Shown in pieces: positions 1 to 8,897 of a stretch of 64,000 nucleotides of DNA; position 1 is the stretch's first letter, and each line of letters opens with the position of its first letter. The notes under the pieces are model-generated. The model searched no databases. It saw nothing but the letters and a program-made list of their open reading frames with translations, and was not told the DNA's origin. Location: the NCBI RefSeq assembly GCF_003171515.1, contig NC_089393.1, positions 1,736,001 through 1,800,000 of the forward strand, given 5' to 3'. The position numbers and the translations under genes are program-made. The stretch is from Pyrenophora tritici-repentis. Taxonomy: Eukaryota; Ascomycota; Dothideomycetes; Pleosporales; Pleosporaceae.

Positions 1-287
1 ACCAAGCAGCCCTCCACCTCTACCGCAACACGCTCGGCTTCACCGTCGACAAGGTAGAAGCAAAGTACTATGCCGACGGCGAAGACGCATACTCTATGCG
101 CATCGAGCTAGCCGACTTGAAGGATCAGTTGAAGGAGGAAGAGGAGGAGATTTTCGGGGCTTCCGAGGGCGTGGATGAGGGCGAGGCGGTGGGTAGTGAG
201 GGCGCGAAGAAGCAGAAGGTCAAGGTGGGGAGGGGGAAGGGCGTGGTTGATTTGGTGGAGAAGAATGAGGCGGCTGCTACTGCGTGA
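1..287 (+). CDS. NAA10: N-terminal acetyltransferase A catalytic subunit (C-terminal part)
   Basis: Only the last 94 codons lie in the window; the 5' part is off the left edge. The frame opens at base 3 and ends with TGA at 285-287. The visible start, ALHLYRNTLGF followed by YYADGEDAYSMRIEL, is the typical end of the GNAT domain of Ard1/Naa10, the catalytic subunit of NatA, which acetylates nascent protein N-termini at the ribosome. After the domain comes an acidic stretch (EEEEEIF) and a Lys/Gly-rich tail, as in other fungal Naa10 proteins. No intron is seen in this part. It is convergent with the next gene. The assignment is firm for the family; the N-terminal half cannot be judged. Confidence 0.88.
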   Translation, partial: QAALHLYRNTLGFTVDKVEAKYYADGEDAYSMRIELADLKDQLKEEEEEIFGASEGVDEGEAVGSEGAKKQKVKVGRGKGVVDLVEKNEAAATA

Positions 288-708
288 GTGTGTGTCGTGT
301 AAGAGTGGGTGTGGCGTGGGAAGGAGCTGGGCGGTTGGTATCATGAGATGACGACCAGTGTTTCCTAGGAAAAGAAAAAGGTTTATCTAGATAGAATGGG
401 ATGGCTGGTTGATAGATAAAGAGTGCTGCTTCTCTCTTTTTTCTATCTAATGATCAACGATCAACACTTCGCTAGCCGGACAGACATGTTCTTCTTGTCC
501 AGCCAAGTCATGCTTTCCCTGTTCCCAAAACGCCAATGCTATGTTGTTCCCAAAGCAGAATTACCGCCTATGTACATACATGTATATCTACATATTCGCT
601 GGATATCATTAGAAAAATACAATAATAACAACACCAAAACCATTGGATGCAGATCATAACAATCATCCATCATCCCGATACATTTCAACGCCCATCCAAA
701 GTATATCA
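288..708. other. Intergenic, convergent 3' ends
   Basis: This 421-bp gap lies between two convergent genes and should hold both 3' UTRs. AT-rich runs near 600-640 could serve polyadenylation. I see no gene in it. Confidence 0.5.
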
Positions 709-2337
709 TCACATCAAGCCGCCCAACACCACTTTCCCCACACCACCAACCTCACTCTTAAGCCCCGCCCGACAACTATCCTCGAACTCCCTGACGACAC
801 CAGCGAGGATAATCTTCCTCACCCTCGCATCCGCCTTGTTAAACAAATCGCCGACGACACTGGGTACACCACCACCGGCACTCGCCACACTCTCGGGCGA
901 ACTCAGCATAGAAAGGATCCTAGTGTAGCAATCAATCAACACGTCGCAGAGAGTCGCAAACGTGCTGAAGAAATCGGGGTCGAAAGGTAACGACGGGGTT
1001 TGAAGATGTGTATAACTCTCATTGGGCAATAAGTCGTCTGTAGGGGGAGAATCCACACCGCCAGTCTCACTGCCCGTGAAACTATTCGTTTGAGTCAGAG
1101 GAGGAAAGTCGCCGGTTGCGGAACTGGACCTGCGGCCTTTACTGCCCATGCCCATACCCATGCCCATGTTTGCGCGCTTGAACATTTGGGGGAGGCGGGC
1201 GCGAGATAGTGAAGACGGGGTTGAGCCATCGGCCGGGTGGATGGACTGGTATTGTTCGAATTCTAGCAAGAGGGCGTTTAGGGCTTTGAGATAGTCCGAG
1301 GGCGAGTTTGCGTTTAGGTCGAGGATGGTGGGGAGGGAGAAGCCGAGGAGGAGGTAGTGGGTTGCGCGGCGGGCTTGGTTGCGCGTGGTGAAGGAGGGGA
1401 GGCGCGTGAGGTCTTGTTTGGAGAAGAGGAGCGTGTTAAACCAGTATATGCGGCCTTCGTGACTGGAAAGAGAGTGTAAGTGGTGTGAGGAGGGGGTGGG
1501 TAGGAGTAGGGAGACGTACGCTTTTCTCAGGTAATCCAGTGTCGATATCCGCTTGGACGCGAGCTCGTGGATGTGCTGGAAGATGATGTTTGGGCTGGAG
1601 CCATTGGGGACAGGTATGGGAGCGGCGGGGGCGAGGGTGCGGTTGGACTGCTGGTTTGCTTGGAGGATTTCCTTTTGCGAGGGAGGGTGCCGGAGCGGCA
1701 TTGGGACGGCCATTCCAAAGGGAGTCTTGGGCTTGTCGACGGCGCTGAGGGGACTCTTCTCGTAGACGTGGGCGGTGTCGGACTTGACGTTCTCGCTGCT
1801 CTTTTGCTTGTTGCGGGCAAAGGTGGAGATGGAGAGGGCTGGGCGTGAGGGATGCGACGAGGCGCCATGAGGCACGGGCGCCTTTTCGGGCGAGTATGTC
1901 AGCGCCAGTGTGGCCGAGGGGGTCCTCTTGTGAGAGGACGATGTCTTGGCGGTGCTATCCGATGTGTTTGTGCGAAGCGAGGCGGAACGCGACCTCCGCA
2001 GCTGCGAGCCGAGATCGGTGACGGATGAGGCAATGCTATGGCGACTCGCGTGTATGCGGTCACGGTGATGGTGGTGTTGGTGTGTGTGTGGCGTAGCGGG
2101 TGTTTTGGCGGGCACGTCGGCGGCGGGCAATTCGGCAGGCGCAGGCGCGTCGTATTGGATGGGGTTGAATTGGGGTGTAGGCGGCAGGGTCAGGGTGGGG
2201 GGACGGTTTGTGGCGGTGCGCTGGAGGACAATCGAGGGCGTCTGGCGGTGTGTCTTGCTCTTACCGCCGCCGAAGAACGAGGGGCGTCGTGAAAAGAGGC
2301 CTTGCGACTGCGTCGAGACCTGGGTGTGGTCGGCCAT
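709..2337 (-). CDS. Conserved-looking fungal protein of unknown function, disordered N-terminus
   Basis: Exons are complement(join(709..1462,1520..2337)), 523 codons. The 57-bp intron (GTACGT...CAG) is a multiple of three and open, so it is easily mistaken for coding. The start is the ATG at 2337 (MADHTQVSTQ); the longer reading frame upstream begins only with TTG. The first 270 residues are low-complexity and rich in Ser, Pro, Thr and His, with basic Ser-rich patches (RRSRSASLR) that look like phosphorylation sites. A folded helical region follows: IIFQHIHELASKRISTLDYL, then EGRIYWFNTLLF and ATHYLLLGFSLPTILDL. A Met-Gly repeat and a helical C-terminus end the protein. I do not recognise the family and assign no function. 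It is transcribed divergently from ECT1 across a 600-bp gap. Confidence 0.75.
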   Translation of the reverse strand: MADHTQVSTQSQGLFSRRPSFFGGGKSKTHRQTPSIVLQRTATNRPPTLTLPPTPQFNPIQYDAPAPAELPAADVPAKTPATPHTHQHHHHRDRIHASRHSIASSVTDLGSQLRRSRSASLRTNTSDSTAKTSSSHKRTPSATLALTYSPEKAPVPHGASSHPSRPALSISTFARNKQKSSENVKSDTAHVYEKSPLSAVDKPKTPFGMAVPMPLRHPPSQKEILQANQQSNRTLAPAAPIPVPNGSSPNIIFQHIHELASKRISTLDYLRKAYVSLLLPTPSSHHLHSLSSHEGRIYWFNTLLFSKQDLTRLPSFTTRNQARRATHYLLLGFSLPTILDLNANSPSDYLKALNALLLEFEQYQSIHPADGSTPSSLSRARLPQMFKRANMGMGMGMGSKGRRSSSATGDFPPLTQTNSFTGSETGGVDSPPTDDLLPNESYTHLQTPSLPFDPDFFSTFATLCDVLIDCYTRILSMLSSPESVASAGGGVPSVVGDLFNKADARVRKIILAGVVREFEDSCRAGLKSEVGGVGKVVLGGLM

Positions 2338-2938
2338 GCCTGACGGCTTCCGTAGCCCATGTGCTGGCCGGGCTGGCAAAAAGTGGGGGGCTACCGAGCG
2401 ATCAGCGGCTGTCTCGGCTCACGGGCCTTTGTGCGCATCGCCGCCAGAAGTTTGGATATGTAGATGCTCAATTGGGTCTGCACGAGATATCGAGGCGGCA
2501 GGCGGTTTTGTTTGCGCGCACAGCTGGGGACATGGCCGGTATATAAGACATTCGCAGCGCGCGTAGTAGCACCCGGCCAGTGCCAAAAGCTGGCGCCCAC
2601 ACCACAGACGTGTTTCTGATTCGCGGCCAGGCCTGATACACGCACACCCTATCCCGACGCAGGAACCGCCGGGCTCGCCGCCCCAGTTGCAGCCATAGCT
2701 TCACTGCGCGACCACGACCAACTTGGAGGTGCGGCTTTCAGTGCCCCACGCGCATCCCATTCGCTAGCCACGTGCACACGTGCCGACACGTTGCGTTAGG
2801 CACGAAGCACATGTGGCAGGTGCGACTTGAGCGCTGAGCTCTAGTCAAATTGGAAGAAGCCTGGAAACAACTTCTCGTACACCATCACCGTCCTGAATCA
2901 CTCTGGTTGTTGTCGTGCCGCACGATACCCACGTCATA
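2338..2938. promoter_or_regulatory. Divergent upstream region, unknown gene / ECT1
   Basis: The 601-bp gap separates two divergently transcribed genes and presumably holds both promoters. It is GC-rich. A palindromic CACGTGCACACGTG-like stretch near 2770 could bind bHLH factors; that is a guess from the E-box core CACGTG. Confidence 0.4.
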
Positions 2939-4617
2939 ATGCAGCGCAGACAGAGCGCCCGAGTATGACACTTCTCCTACCACGCGCACAGGCAAACAAC
3001 TGACGAAACAGGGAGAGTGGATTCCTTCGGAAGGCTCCTGGCCCGTCGACCCGCAGCAGGATGTTGAAGTTTCGCCGCAGCGCATTTGGGTCGATGGCTG
3101 TTTCGACTTTGCGCATCACGGTATGCCGACACGACCCCGAATGACCAACCACATGTCACTCACTCTCTACTACAGGCCATGCCGGAGCCATGCTGCAAGC
3201 CCGCCAGTTGGGCGACGAGCTCTACGTCGGCGTCCACTCGGATGAGTCCATCATGGAGAACAAGGGGCCCACGGTGATGCGCCTGGACGAGCGGTGTGCA
3301 CCACCTCGGAACGGATTCACAACGCCCAGTGGCTGACAATTGTAGTGTTGCCGCCGTCGAAGCCTGCCGATGGGCCACCAAAGCCGTTCCGCGAGCTCCC
3401 TATGTAACCTCGTTGCCCTGGATCACCCACTACGGCTGCCAGTACGTCGTCCACGGCGATGACATCACCTCCGACAGCGACGGCAAGGACTGCTACCGCT
3501 ATGTCAAGGCCGCCGGCAGGTTCAAGGTGGTGAAGCGCACGCCCGGTATCTCCACAACCGATCTCGTCGGTCGCATGCTACTATGCACAAAGTCGCACTT
3601 TATCCCCTCGCTGGAGAAGAGGCTGTCGGGCGACGATGGCCCGGGCGACGAAGCCGAGCGCACAAAGTCTGGCGAGGAAATGCTCCAGCGCATCAAGGAC
3701 TACGCCACCGACGCCTCGGGCAAGGCCCCTGGTTGCCATGTGTGGTATTGGCACGCCTCCAAGCCCGTCAAGCTGCGGAGGACGACTACCAGCAACACGG
3801 TGACATCCCCGACTACGCCCCGCCCTGGCACCACGCGCATCGACTCGACGGCCTCACAGCTCGGACCTGTAAAAGAAGAAAAGGGCAAGTTCCACGAACT
3901 GGTCAAGGGCAAGGGCGTCAAGCCAGGCCAGCGAGTCGCATACGTAGACGGAGGCTGGGACCTATTCTCCTCTGGCCACATCGAATTCCTGCGCCACGTC
4001 ACCCAGGTCGAAGAAGAGAATGCAAAGGATAATGGATGGTACACCGAGGAAGCGCAAAAAGAGCGCATAGAGAAAGCAGGCGAGGACTACGGCCCCGTCT
4101 TCCTCATCGCCGGTATCCACGACGATGAAGTCATCAACCACTGGAAAGGTATAAACTACCCCATCATGAACATTTTCGAGCGCGGCCTCTGCGTCCTACA
4201 ATGCAAGGTAATACAAACACCCCCATGCCCCCCTTCTCTCACAACTAACACCCCACCCAGTACGTCCACGCCGTCATCTTCGGCGCCCCCTTCTCCCTCA
4301 GCAAAGCCTTCCTCCACACGCTCCCCTACTCCGAACCCCTCACTATCTACCACGGAAAAACCACCTTCATGCCCCTCGCCTTCGACCCCTACGCCGTGCC
4401 CAAGGCCCTAAACATTTACCGCGAGATTGCAAACCACGAGTTCCAAAACGTCAATGCCGCTGAGATTGTTGCCCGCATTATGAAGGGTAGGGCCCTGTAC
4501 GAAGAGAGGCAGCGCAAGAAGGGCGAGAAGGGCATGACGGAGGAGGTGGAGAAGATTAGGCAGGAGATGGAGAGGGAACAGAAGAGGAAGGAGGTTGAGA
4601 GTCAGTTTGGCTTGTAG
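2939..4617 (+). CDS. ECT1: Ethanolamine-phosphate cytidylyltransferase
   Basis: Makes CDP-ethanolamine from phosphoethanolamine and CTP in the Kennedy pathway to phosphatidylethanolamine. Exons join(2939..2962,3012..3120,3176..3293,3346..4207,4261..4617), 489 codons. Two cytidylyltransferase domains are present: the first has DGCFDFAHHGHAG (about 36-48) and RTPGISTTDL, the second DGGWDLFSSGHIEFL. The C-terminus is a charged coiled coil. The start is inferred: the frame of the first domain has no ATG, but an 8-codon exon at 2939 spliced by a 49-bp intron restores one (branch-like CTGAC). One oddity: between about 3777 and 3850 another frame gives a more protein-like run (EDDYQQHGDIPDYAPPWH) than the open one, so two compensating 1-base indels are possible. 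Family assignment is firm, the start moderate. Confidence 0.87.
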
Positions 4618-5088
4618 GGGTTGCGTGGTATTTCGTACCTACACCTTGCGGTTTGATCAAAAGACTTTGGTTAGACCTATTACTTGCAGAGGGGTTTGGC
4701 CTAAATCCGTGCTTCCTTGAGATTGTGCACGCCCATACATCTGCATACTTGATTGCAATTGCCAGTATATGTAGTGTGATCCTACACTATTTGAAATCTA
4801 TCAGACTTCCAAAACATTGCTTTCGAACTGATCTCTCTTCCATTCGAGAATGTACTTCATCGTTGGAAAGAATCCAATGAGATACATAGAGGGACATGGT
4901 CCATCGACTGGTCGCCCGAGTAACATGCTCAGATTTCGTGAAAGATGGGTATATCCCGTCGCAGGAATATGGACCAAGATACTATCTGTGCAAGACATGA
5001 GACGCATCAAGCATCTCACTCAGGTCATACCGAACCTGATTGGGCCACCGTGGCGTAGCCATAAAGTCAAGAATGGCGGACACACGTG
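4618..5088. other. Intergenic with possible decayed coding remnant
   Basis: Holds the ECT1 3' UTR. On the minus strand directly after the short gene at 5089-5340, another frame reads protein-like residues (ILDFMATPRWPNQVRYDL) before a stop near 4990. This may be the decayed remainder of that gene. Confidence 0.4.
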
Positions 5089-5340
5089 TTAAACCATGCG
5101 ATTGATGATCATAGAGCTGCAGATGTAAGTGTAGATCGTCCTGCGGATCTCGGCGGGAAGGCGAAGAAAGGGCGAGTTGCGCTGATTTGCGGCGGTGCTG
5201 TGAGCTTGTTAGCTAGAGCACAAAGTGAGAACATAGAACTACGGCTATAGCTGAATGAAGAGATATTTCTGGGCGACTTACATCTCGTCAGTATCGCTGC
5301 TCGCCATCTTGTTCTTTGACTGAAGCTCAGAATCCGCCAT
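5089..5340 (-). pseudogene. Truncated LPxELRxxIY-family gene (F-box/2EXR-like)
   Basis: Exons complement(join(5089..5197,5282..5340)) encode only 55 residues. Exon 1 gives MADSELQSKNKMASSDTDE and ends AT|GTAAGT. After an 84-bp intron, exon 2 gives SPFLRLPAEIRRTIYTYICS and stops at TAA 5091-5089. This matches the start of the neighbouring family members, including the phase-2 intron just before the motif, but the rest of the domain is missing. Coding-like sequence resumes in another frame downstream, so a frameshift after an intact start is likely. The motif resembles the first helix of F-box or 2EXR domains; the role is unknown. Confidence 0.6.
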
Positions 5341-5677
5341 GTGTCGCGAGTGTGGGTGTGGAGTGAGGAAAGAAAGAGCATCGGTTTGCTTGGATATATG
5401 GTGGGGTACAGCCTATATGAATGTGACGTAATTGGGACATTTGCCCTAGAAGTGACAGGCGCGATGCGACGAGTATTGAGGCGTCCGTGCGCAATGTGTG
5501 AGGGTAGGTAGGTGTATATGACTTCATTTTGGCTTGACGAGTTTGATATGCATTGCTTGACAAACTCTTGGGATAATTTCATTGGTATTTATTACTACTG
5601 CTAGCTTTCCTGTGACTAATGCTCTTCAGGACTGATGGTTACTGTTTTTAATAGCAGACGTAGGTATGCGCCTCTTC

Positions 5678-6310
5678 CTACTGAACGTTGTCTGCTTCTT
5701 TACCACAGAATAGAAACATATAGTCTTTGAATTCGAACTTCTCACGCTCAATACGCAAGTCTTTCCCATGCAGTTTTCGCAACTTTCGTGTAACTAAAAG
5801 TCCTGGTTTGTCGTCCCCCCCACGCCATGATATGAGGCGGATGCACTTGAGTTCGCACAGGAAAGCAGAAGAGTCTTTTAGCAATTGAGATTCGGTAATC
5901 ACAATGGATGTGATACGATGATGCACACATGGAAGTGTCTCTGCTGACAGTCCTAGGCCTACCAAGTCGAAGGCCGCGTGGCTGTAGAGGGTCCCTGACG
6001 CTTCGTGGCGCATCTGCTTGCATGTAGAGATGATGGCCAGTGGCTTGCGTTCAGAGACTGGCGTTTTATGTCGATATGGTTGAAAGCTCATGATGTTGGT
6101 AGAGCGGATGATTGTGTCGATGCAGGCGTACTCGTAAATCTTGTTGCGCAGCTCGGCAGGAAGGCGGAGGAGAGGGGAGGTGAGTTGGTTAGATTCCGTG
6201 CTAGAAAATGTTAGCGGCCATCCTGATTTTCTGCTAAATTACTCTTACATTGCTATGCTCTCTGCGGAGGTAAGCTGGCGTGGTTCTTCCTCCAATAAAG
6301 ACAGAGCCAT
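5678..6310 (-). CDS. LPxELRxxIY-family protein (F-box/2EXR-like)
   Basis: Exons complement(join(5678..6200,6249..6310)), 194 residues, intron 48 bp with the same phase-2 position as in the neighbours. Exon 1 gives MALSLLEEEPRQLTSAES. Exon 2 opens with TESNQLTSPLLRLPAELR and continues NKIYEYACIDTIIRS. The next conserved block is IISTCKQMRHEASGTLYSHA, which fits the family pattern of a cysteine-containing helix ending in RHEA. The C-terminus (FEFKDYMFLF) is plausible and ends in a normal stop. These proteins form large families in Pleosporales; their targets are unknown. It is tandem with 5089-5340 and 6463-7246, all on the minus strand, suggesting local duplication. Confidence 0.8.
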
Positions 6311-6462
6311 GATGCAGATAGCGTGATGGTTGAGGTAGTGAAGTGGTTGAAACAGCTGCAGTGGAGAAAGGTGTGGTGCGACAAGGAAACAGTGGAAACA
6401 ATAATGCAAAAGGTGCATTGATATATAAGTGAAGCTAAGGTCTAACCTTGATAGCGCCTAGC

Positions 6463-7246
6463 TCAGTCCAAGTACGCCACGTGACGGCCGAGTCCCTTCA
6501 CCATCGCTCGACCCCCTCTGCTCACTCCTTGTACCAGGAGACTGAGCGGCACCTGGGCTCTTTCATAGAAAGTGATCACCAGGTCAGGCTTGCCAAAAAC
6601 CCACGCGCAACACCTCTGTAGTTGCGGCCTTCTTGTCGGCGAGGCTGCTGATATGCCAGTGATGGTAAACATGGATCTTTTGCAACGTCACAAAGCCCTC
6701 TGCATACAACAGATTATCCTGAGCCCCTCTGTTGAACGGCTGCCCATGAAACATCTCCCCAGACTGCGCATTAGCCCGAGCTTCCGCAGCTTGTTTGCAA
6801 GCCAGTGTTATCTTCCAGGCAGTTACCGTACAGCATATATGCTTCACCGCTGCATTATCAAGCTCAATGGACGTGATGAGCGCCTTGTGCCAGGACCAGA
6901 TCCCACACCCAATCTTGACAATATCGCCCACGTTCTTGCCACCCGCATGTCCAAAACCTTGGTTGCTCTCGACGATCTTGCAATAAATAGTGAAAGTACA
7001 TGTCGAGTAGAAGATAGTCTTCGCCTCATAGCGAATCTGACGACAGATTTGGAGCAGATAGATCAAGTTGTAGGGAACGCGCGGAAGGCTGATCGGATTG
7101 TAGACATGAACCACCTCGTTGGCGCATGCAAGGTCGTAGATACGCTTCCGAAGTTCTGCTGGGAGACGGAGAAAAGGGGATTGTAGCTGGTTCTCTTGGG
7201 TAATCATATCGCACTCTTGGGCCAAGCTTGCGAGAGCGTCTGCCAT
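6463..7246 (-). CDS. LPxELRxxIY-family protein, intronless, frameshifted near the end
   Basis: The frame runs from ATG 7246 to TGA at 6584 (220 residues). It has the family core SPFLRLPAELRKRIYDLAC, a second block YLLQICRQIRYEAKTIFYS and a third reading HKALITSIELDNAAV. It lacks the intron found in the other copies at the equivalent spot. At A5 (6595-6599, T5 on the coding strand) the frame breaks: one base fewer would join it to a frame reading FGKPDLVITFYERAQ, ending at 6463. That ending looks natural for the family, so I take the gene to be about 261 residues with a 1-base error or mutation. The Gypsy element's target duplication begins 60 bp upstream of the start codon, so its promoter has probably been displaced. 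Confidence 0.75.
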
Positions 7247-7310
7247 GTTGTAGATTTCGAGATGGGTTGCAGACTTCGAGTTAAGTTGTAAAGGTTGAGT
7301 TCATACTGGG

Positions 7311-7498
7311 TGTAACGGGCTGAGCCCTAAGTCACATGACTAGGCTGCGAGCCTAGTCGCTTCCCCGGCAACGAGAGGGCCGTGCGCCAACCCAAACAAA
7401 GCGGGCTCGCCGCTCGCGTCTTACCTTCTTTCTTCATCTTGACTGTAAATAGCATCTGGACTAGGTAGCTGGAATACAGTCCCTACAGACCGTTCACA
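7311..7498 (+). repeat. 5' LTR of the Gypsy element
   Basis: 188 bp, TG...CA. It should carry the element promoter in U3. The RNA start is predicted near 7436, where the sequence complementary to the primer site begins. Confidence 0.96.
7338..7358. repeat. Perfect hairpin in LTR (9-bp arms)
   Basis: GACTAGGCT, a 3-base loop GCG, then AGCCTAGTC. The same hairpin recurs in the 3' LTR (12561-12581). It lies upstream of the predicted RNA start, so a protein-binding palindrome is more likely than an RNA hairpin. Confidence 0.75.
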
Positions 7499-7510
7499 TA
7501 CAGTCAAGAT
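7499..7510 (+). other. Self-priming primer binding site
   Basis: TACAGTCAAGAT directly abuts the 5' LTR and is the exact reverse complement of ATCTTGACTGTA at 7436-7447 inside that LTR. This is the arrangement of Tf1/sushi-group elements, in which the 5' end of the transcript folds back to prime minus-strand DNA instead of a tRNA. Confidence 0.88.
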
Positions 7511-7517
7511 CAAGAAG

Positions 7518-7634
7518 AACACGCAGAACACGCAGAACACGCAGAACACGCAGAACACGCAGAACACGCAGAACACGCAGAACACGCAGAACACGCAGAA
7601 CACGCAGAACACGCAGAACACGCAGAACACGCAG
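7518..7634 (+). repeat. 9-bp minisatellite, 13 copies, in the element leader
   Basis: Thirteen uninterrupted copies of AACACGCAG fill the space between the primer site and gag. The perfect copies suggest recent expansion. It is not a CRISPR array: there are no spacers. An antisense Cys-Val-Phe reading frame across it is an artefact. Confidence 0.95.
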
Positions 7635-7676
7635 CAACCAAGGCACCGTTATAATGAGCTCCCCGGGGATACTAAC

Positions 7677-8849
7677 ATGACGACGAACGATTCGAACCAG
7701 CTGTTACAGTCGCTACTACAGAGACTTGAAGACATGAGCACTAGGATGGAGAGGCTGGAAGCATCATCGCACGAGCCACCTCAAACGCCTGGTCACAATA
7801 CAGACGCCACCACTGATCCGACGCCAACCTCCGAGACTTCGAACACATCTGTGCCTATAATCCCAAAGCCGCGGCACAGCTTACCCCACCCGCCTACGTT
7901 TGGTGGAAACAAATCACAATGGCGAGGATGGAAGCTAGAGATGGAGGGCAAGATCGAAGAAGACGCGCAAGCTATTGGAAGCCTAAAAGCTCAGCTACGC
8001 TACGTCTACATGCGTCTTGATGGGGCAGCGAAAACCAACGTTACAACATACTACGAGATACAAGTTAAAGAAGAATCGCCAAACCCTTTCAAGCTGCTTG
8101 ACCGCCTTGAACTCCTCTACGGCGAACGAAATCGGAAGGAGAAAGCCATTCAGAACCTCTACTCTATACGCCAGAAGGACGACGAGACGTTTATTTCCTT
8201 CTATCCACGGTTTGAGAAAGAGATGGCCAACGCTGACGCAGAAAGCTGGCCTGAGCATACGAAGATATCCTACTTACGAAATGCATTAAGTGGTAGGATA
8301 AAGGATAGGCTTGTTGGTACATCAGGGACAGAAACAAGCACATACGCAAGGTTCGCTCAGAAGTGTGTAGATCTTAGCAACGACATGGAGTTGTTCGGCC
8401 AATGGACGAAAACAACCCGTCGTTACGGTAGCCGAACTGCTGAAAATGCACCAACCTATGAACCACCAGCAAAATCGAATAATGCCACTCTCACAGCAGC
8501 TTCCCCTGAAGACATGATGGAATGGGAACCTACGCAGCCTACAACTACCCAAGTGAACGCTGTCGGCCTCCGCGGCAAGACCAACATGAATGGATATCCA
8601 TCTAGGCGTCCTGAGGACCGAGAACTTATTGGAAAACGAGCAAAATGGGTCAACCAAGAGGAAATCGATGCTCGACGCCAGGAACGACGCTGTCTTCGAT
8701 GCGGCCGCAACAATTGCCGAATAGCTACATGCCCGTTGGCAGCCGCTCTACGACCAACTCACGTTAGCGTCAAGACAGCAAAGAGTACTGTGGTCACCAA
8801 GGCAGCTGTAGAGGAGGAAGATCCAGAAGACTCCGAAGCAGAGCAATAG
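7677..8849 (+). CDS. gag: Gag-like protein of the Gypsy element
   Basis: 390 residues. A coiled-coil start (LLQSLLQRLEDMSTRMERLE) is followed by a Pro/Thr-rich linker and a capsid-like core (PTFGGNKSQWRGWKLEME, then FISFYPRFEKEMANA). A zinc knuckle lies near the end at 8691-8732, CLRCGRNNCRIATC, with spacing C-x2-C-x4-C-x4-C; the usual His of the CCHC knuckle is Cys here. The protein packages element RNA in virus-like particles. It ends in TAG at 8847-8849; the frame continues open into pol, so readthrough is possible. The start is the first ATG after the minisatellite leader. Confidence 0.93.
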   Translation: MTTNDSNQLLQSLLQRLEDMSTRMERLEASSHEPPQTPGHNTDATTDPTPTSETSNTSVPIIPKPRHSLPHPPTFGGNKSQWRGWKLEMEGKIEEDAQAIGSLKAQLRYVYMRLDGAAKTNVTTYYEIQVKEESPNPFKLLDRLELLYGERNRKEKAIQNLYSIRQKDDETFISFYPRFEKEMANADAESWPEHTKISYLRNALSGRIKDRLVGTSGTETSTYARFAQKCVDLSNDMELFGQWTKTTRRYGSRTAENAPTYEPPAKSNNATLTAASPEDMMEWEPTQPTTTQVNAVGLRGKTNMNGYPSRRPEDRELIGKRAKWVNQEEIDARRQERRCLRCGRNNCRIATCPLAAALRPTHVSVKTAKSTVVTKAAVEEEDPEDSEAEQ

Positions 8850-8897
8850 GAACACGCGGCAGCTCAGAAAGAATGGAAGGAGACTGGAAAGCAAAAG

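Noticed and set aside
2338..2379. 14-residue upstream extension of the 709-2337 gene
   Set aside because: It begins with TTG, not ATG; MADHTQ at 2337 is the first real start.
7421..7630. Minus-strand frame coding a Cys-Val-Phe repeat
   Set aside because: It is simply the antisense of the 9-bp minisatellite and LTR; no promoter, domain or signal supports it.
7518..7634. Possible CRISPR-like array
   Set aside because: Units are 9 bp with no spacers, inside a eukaryotic retrotransposon.
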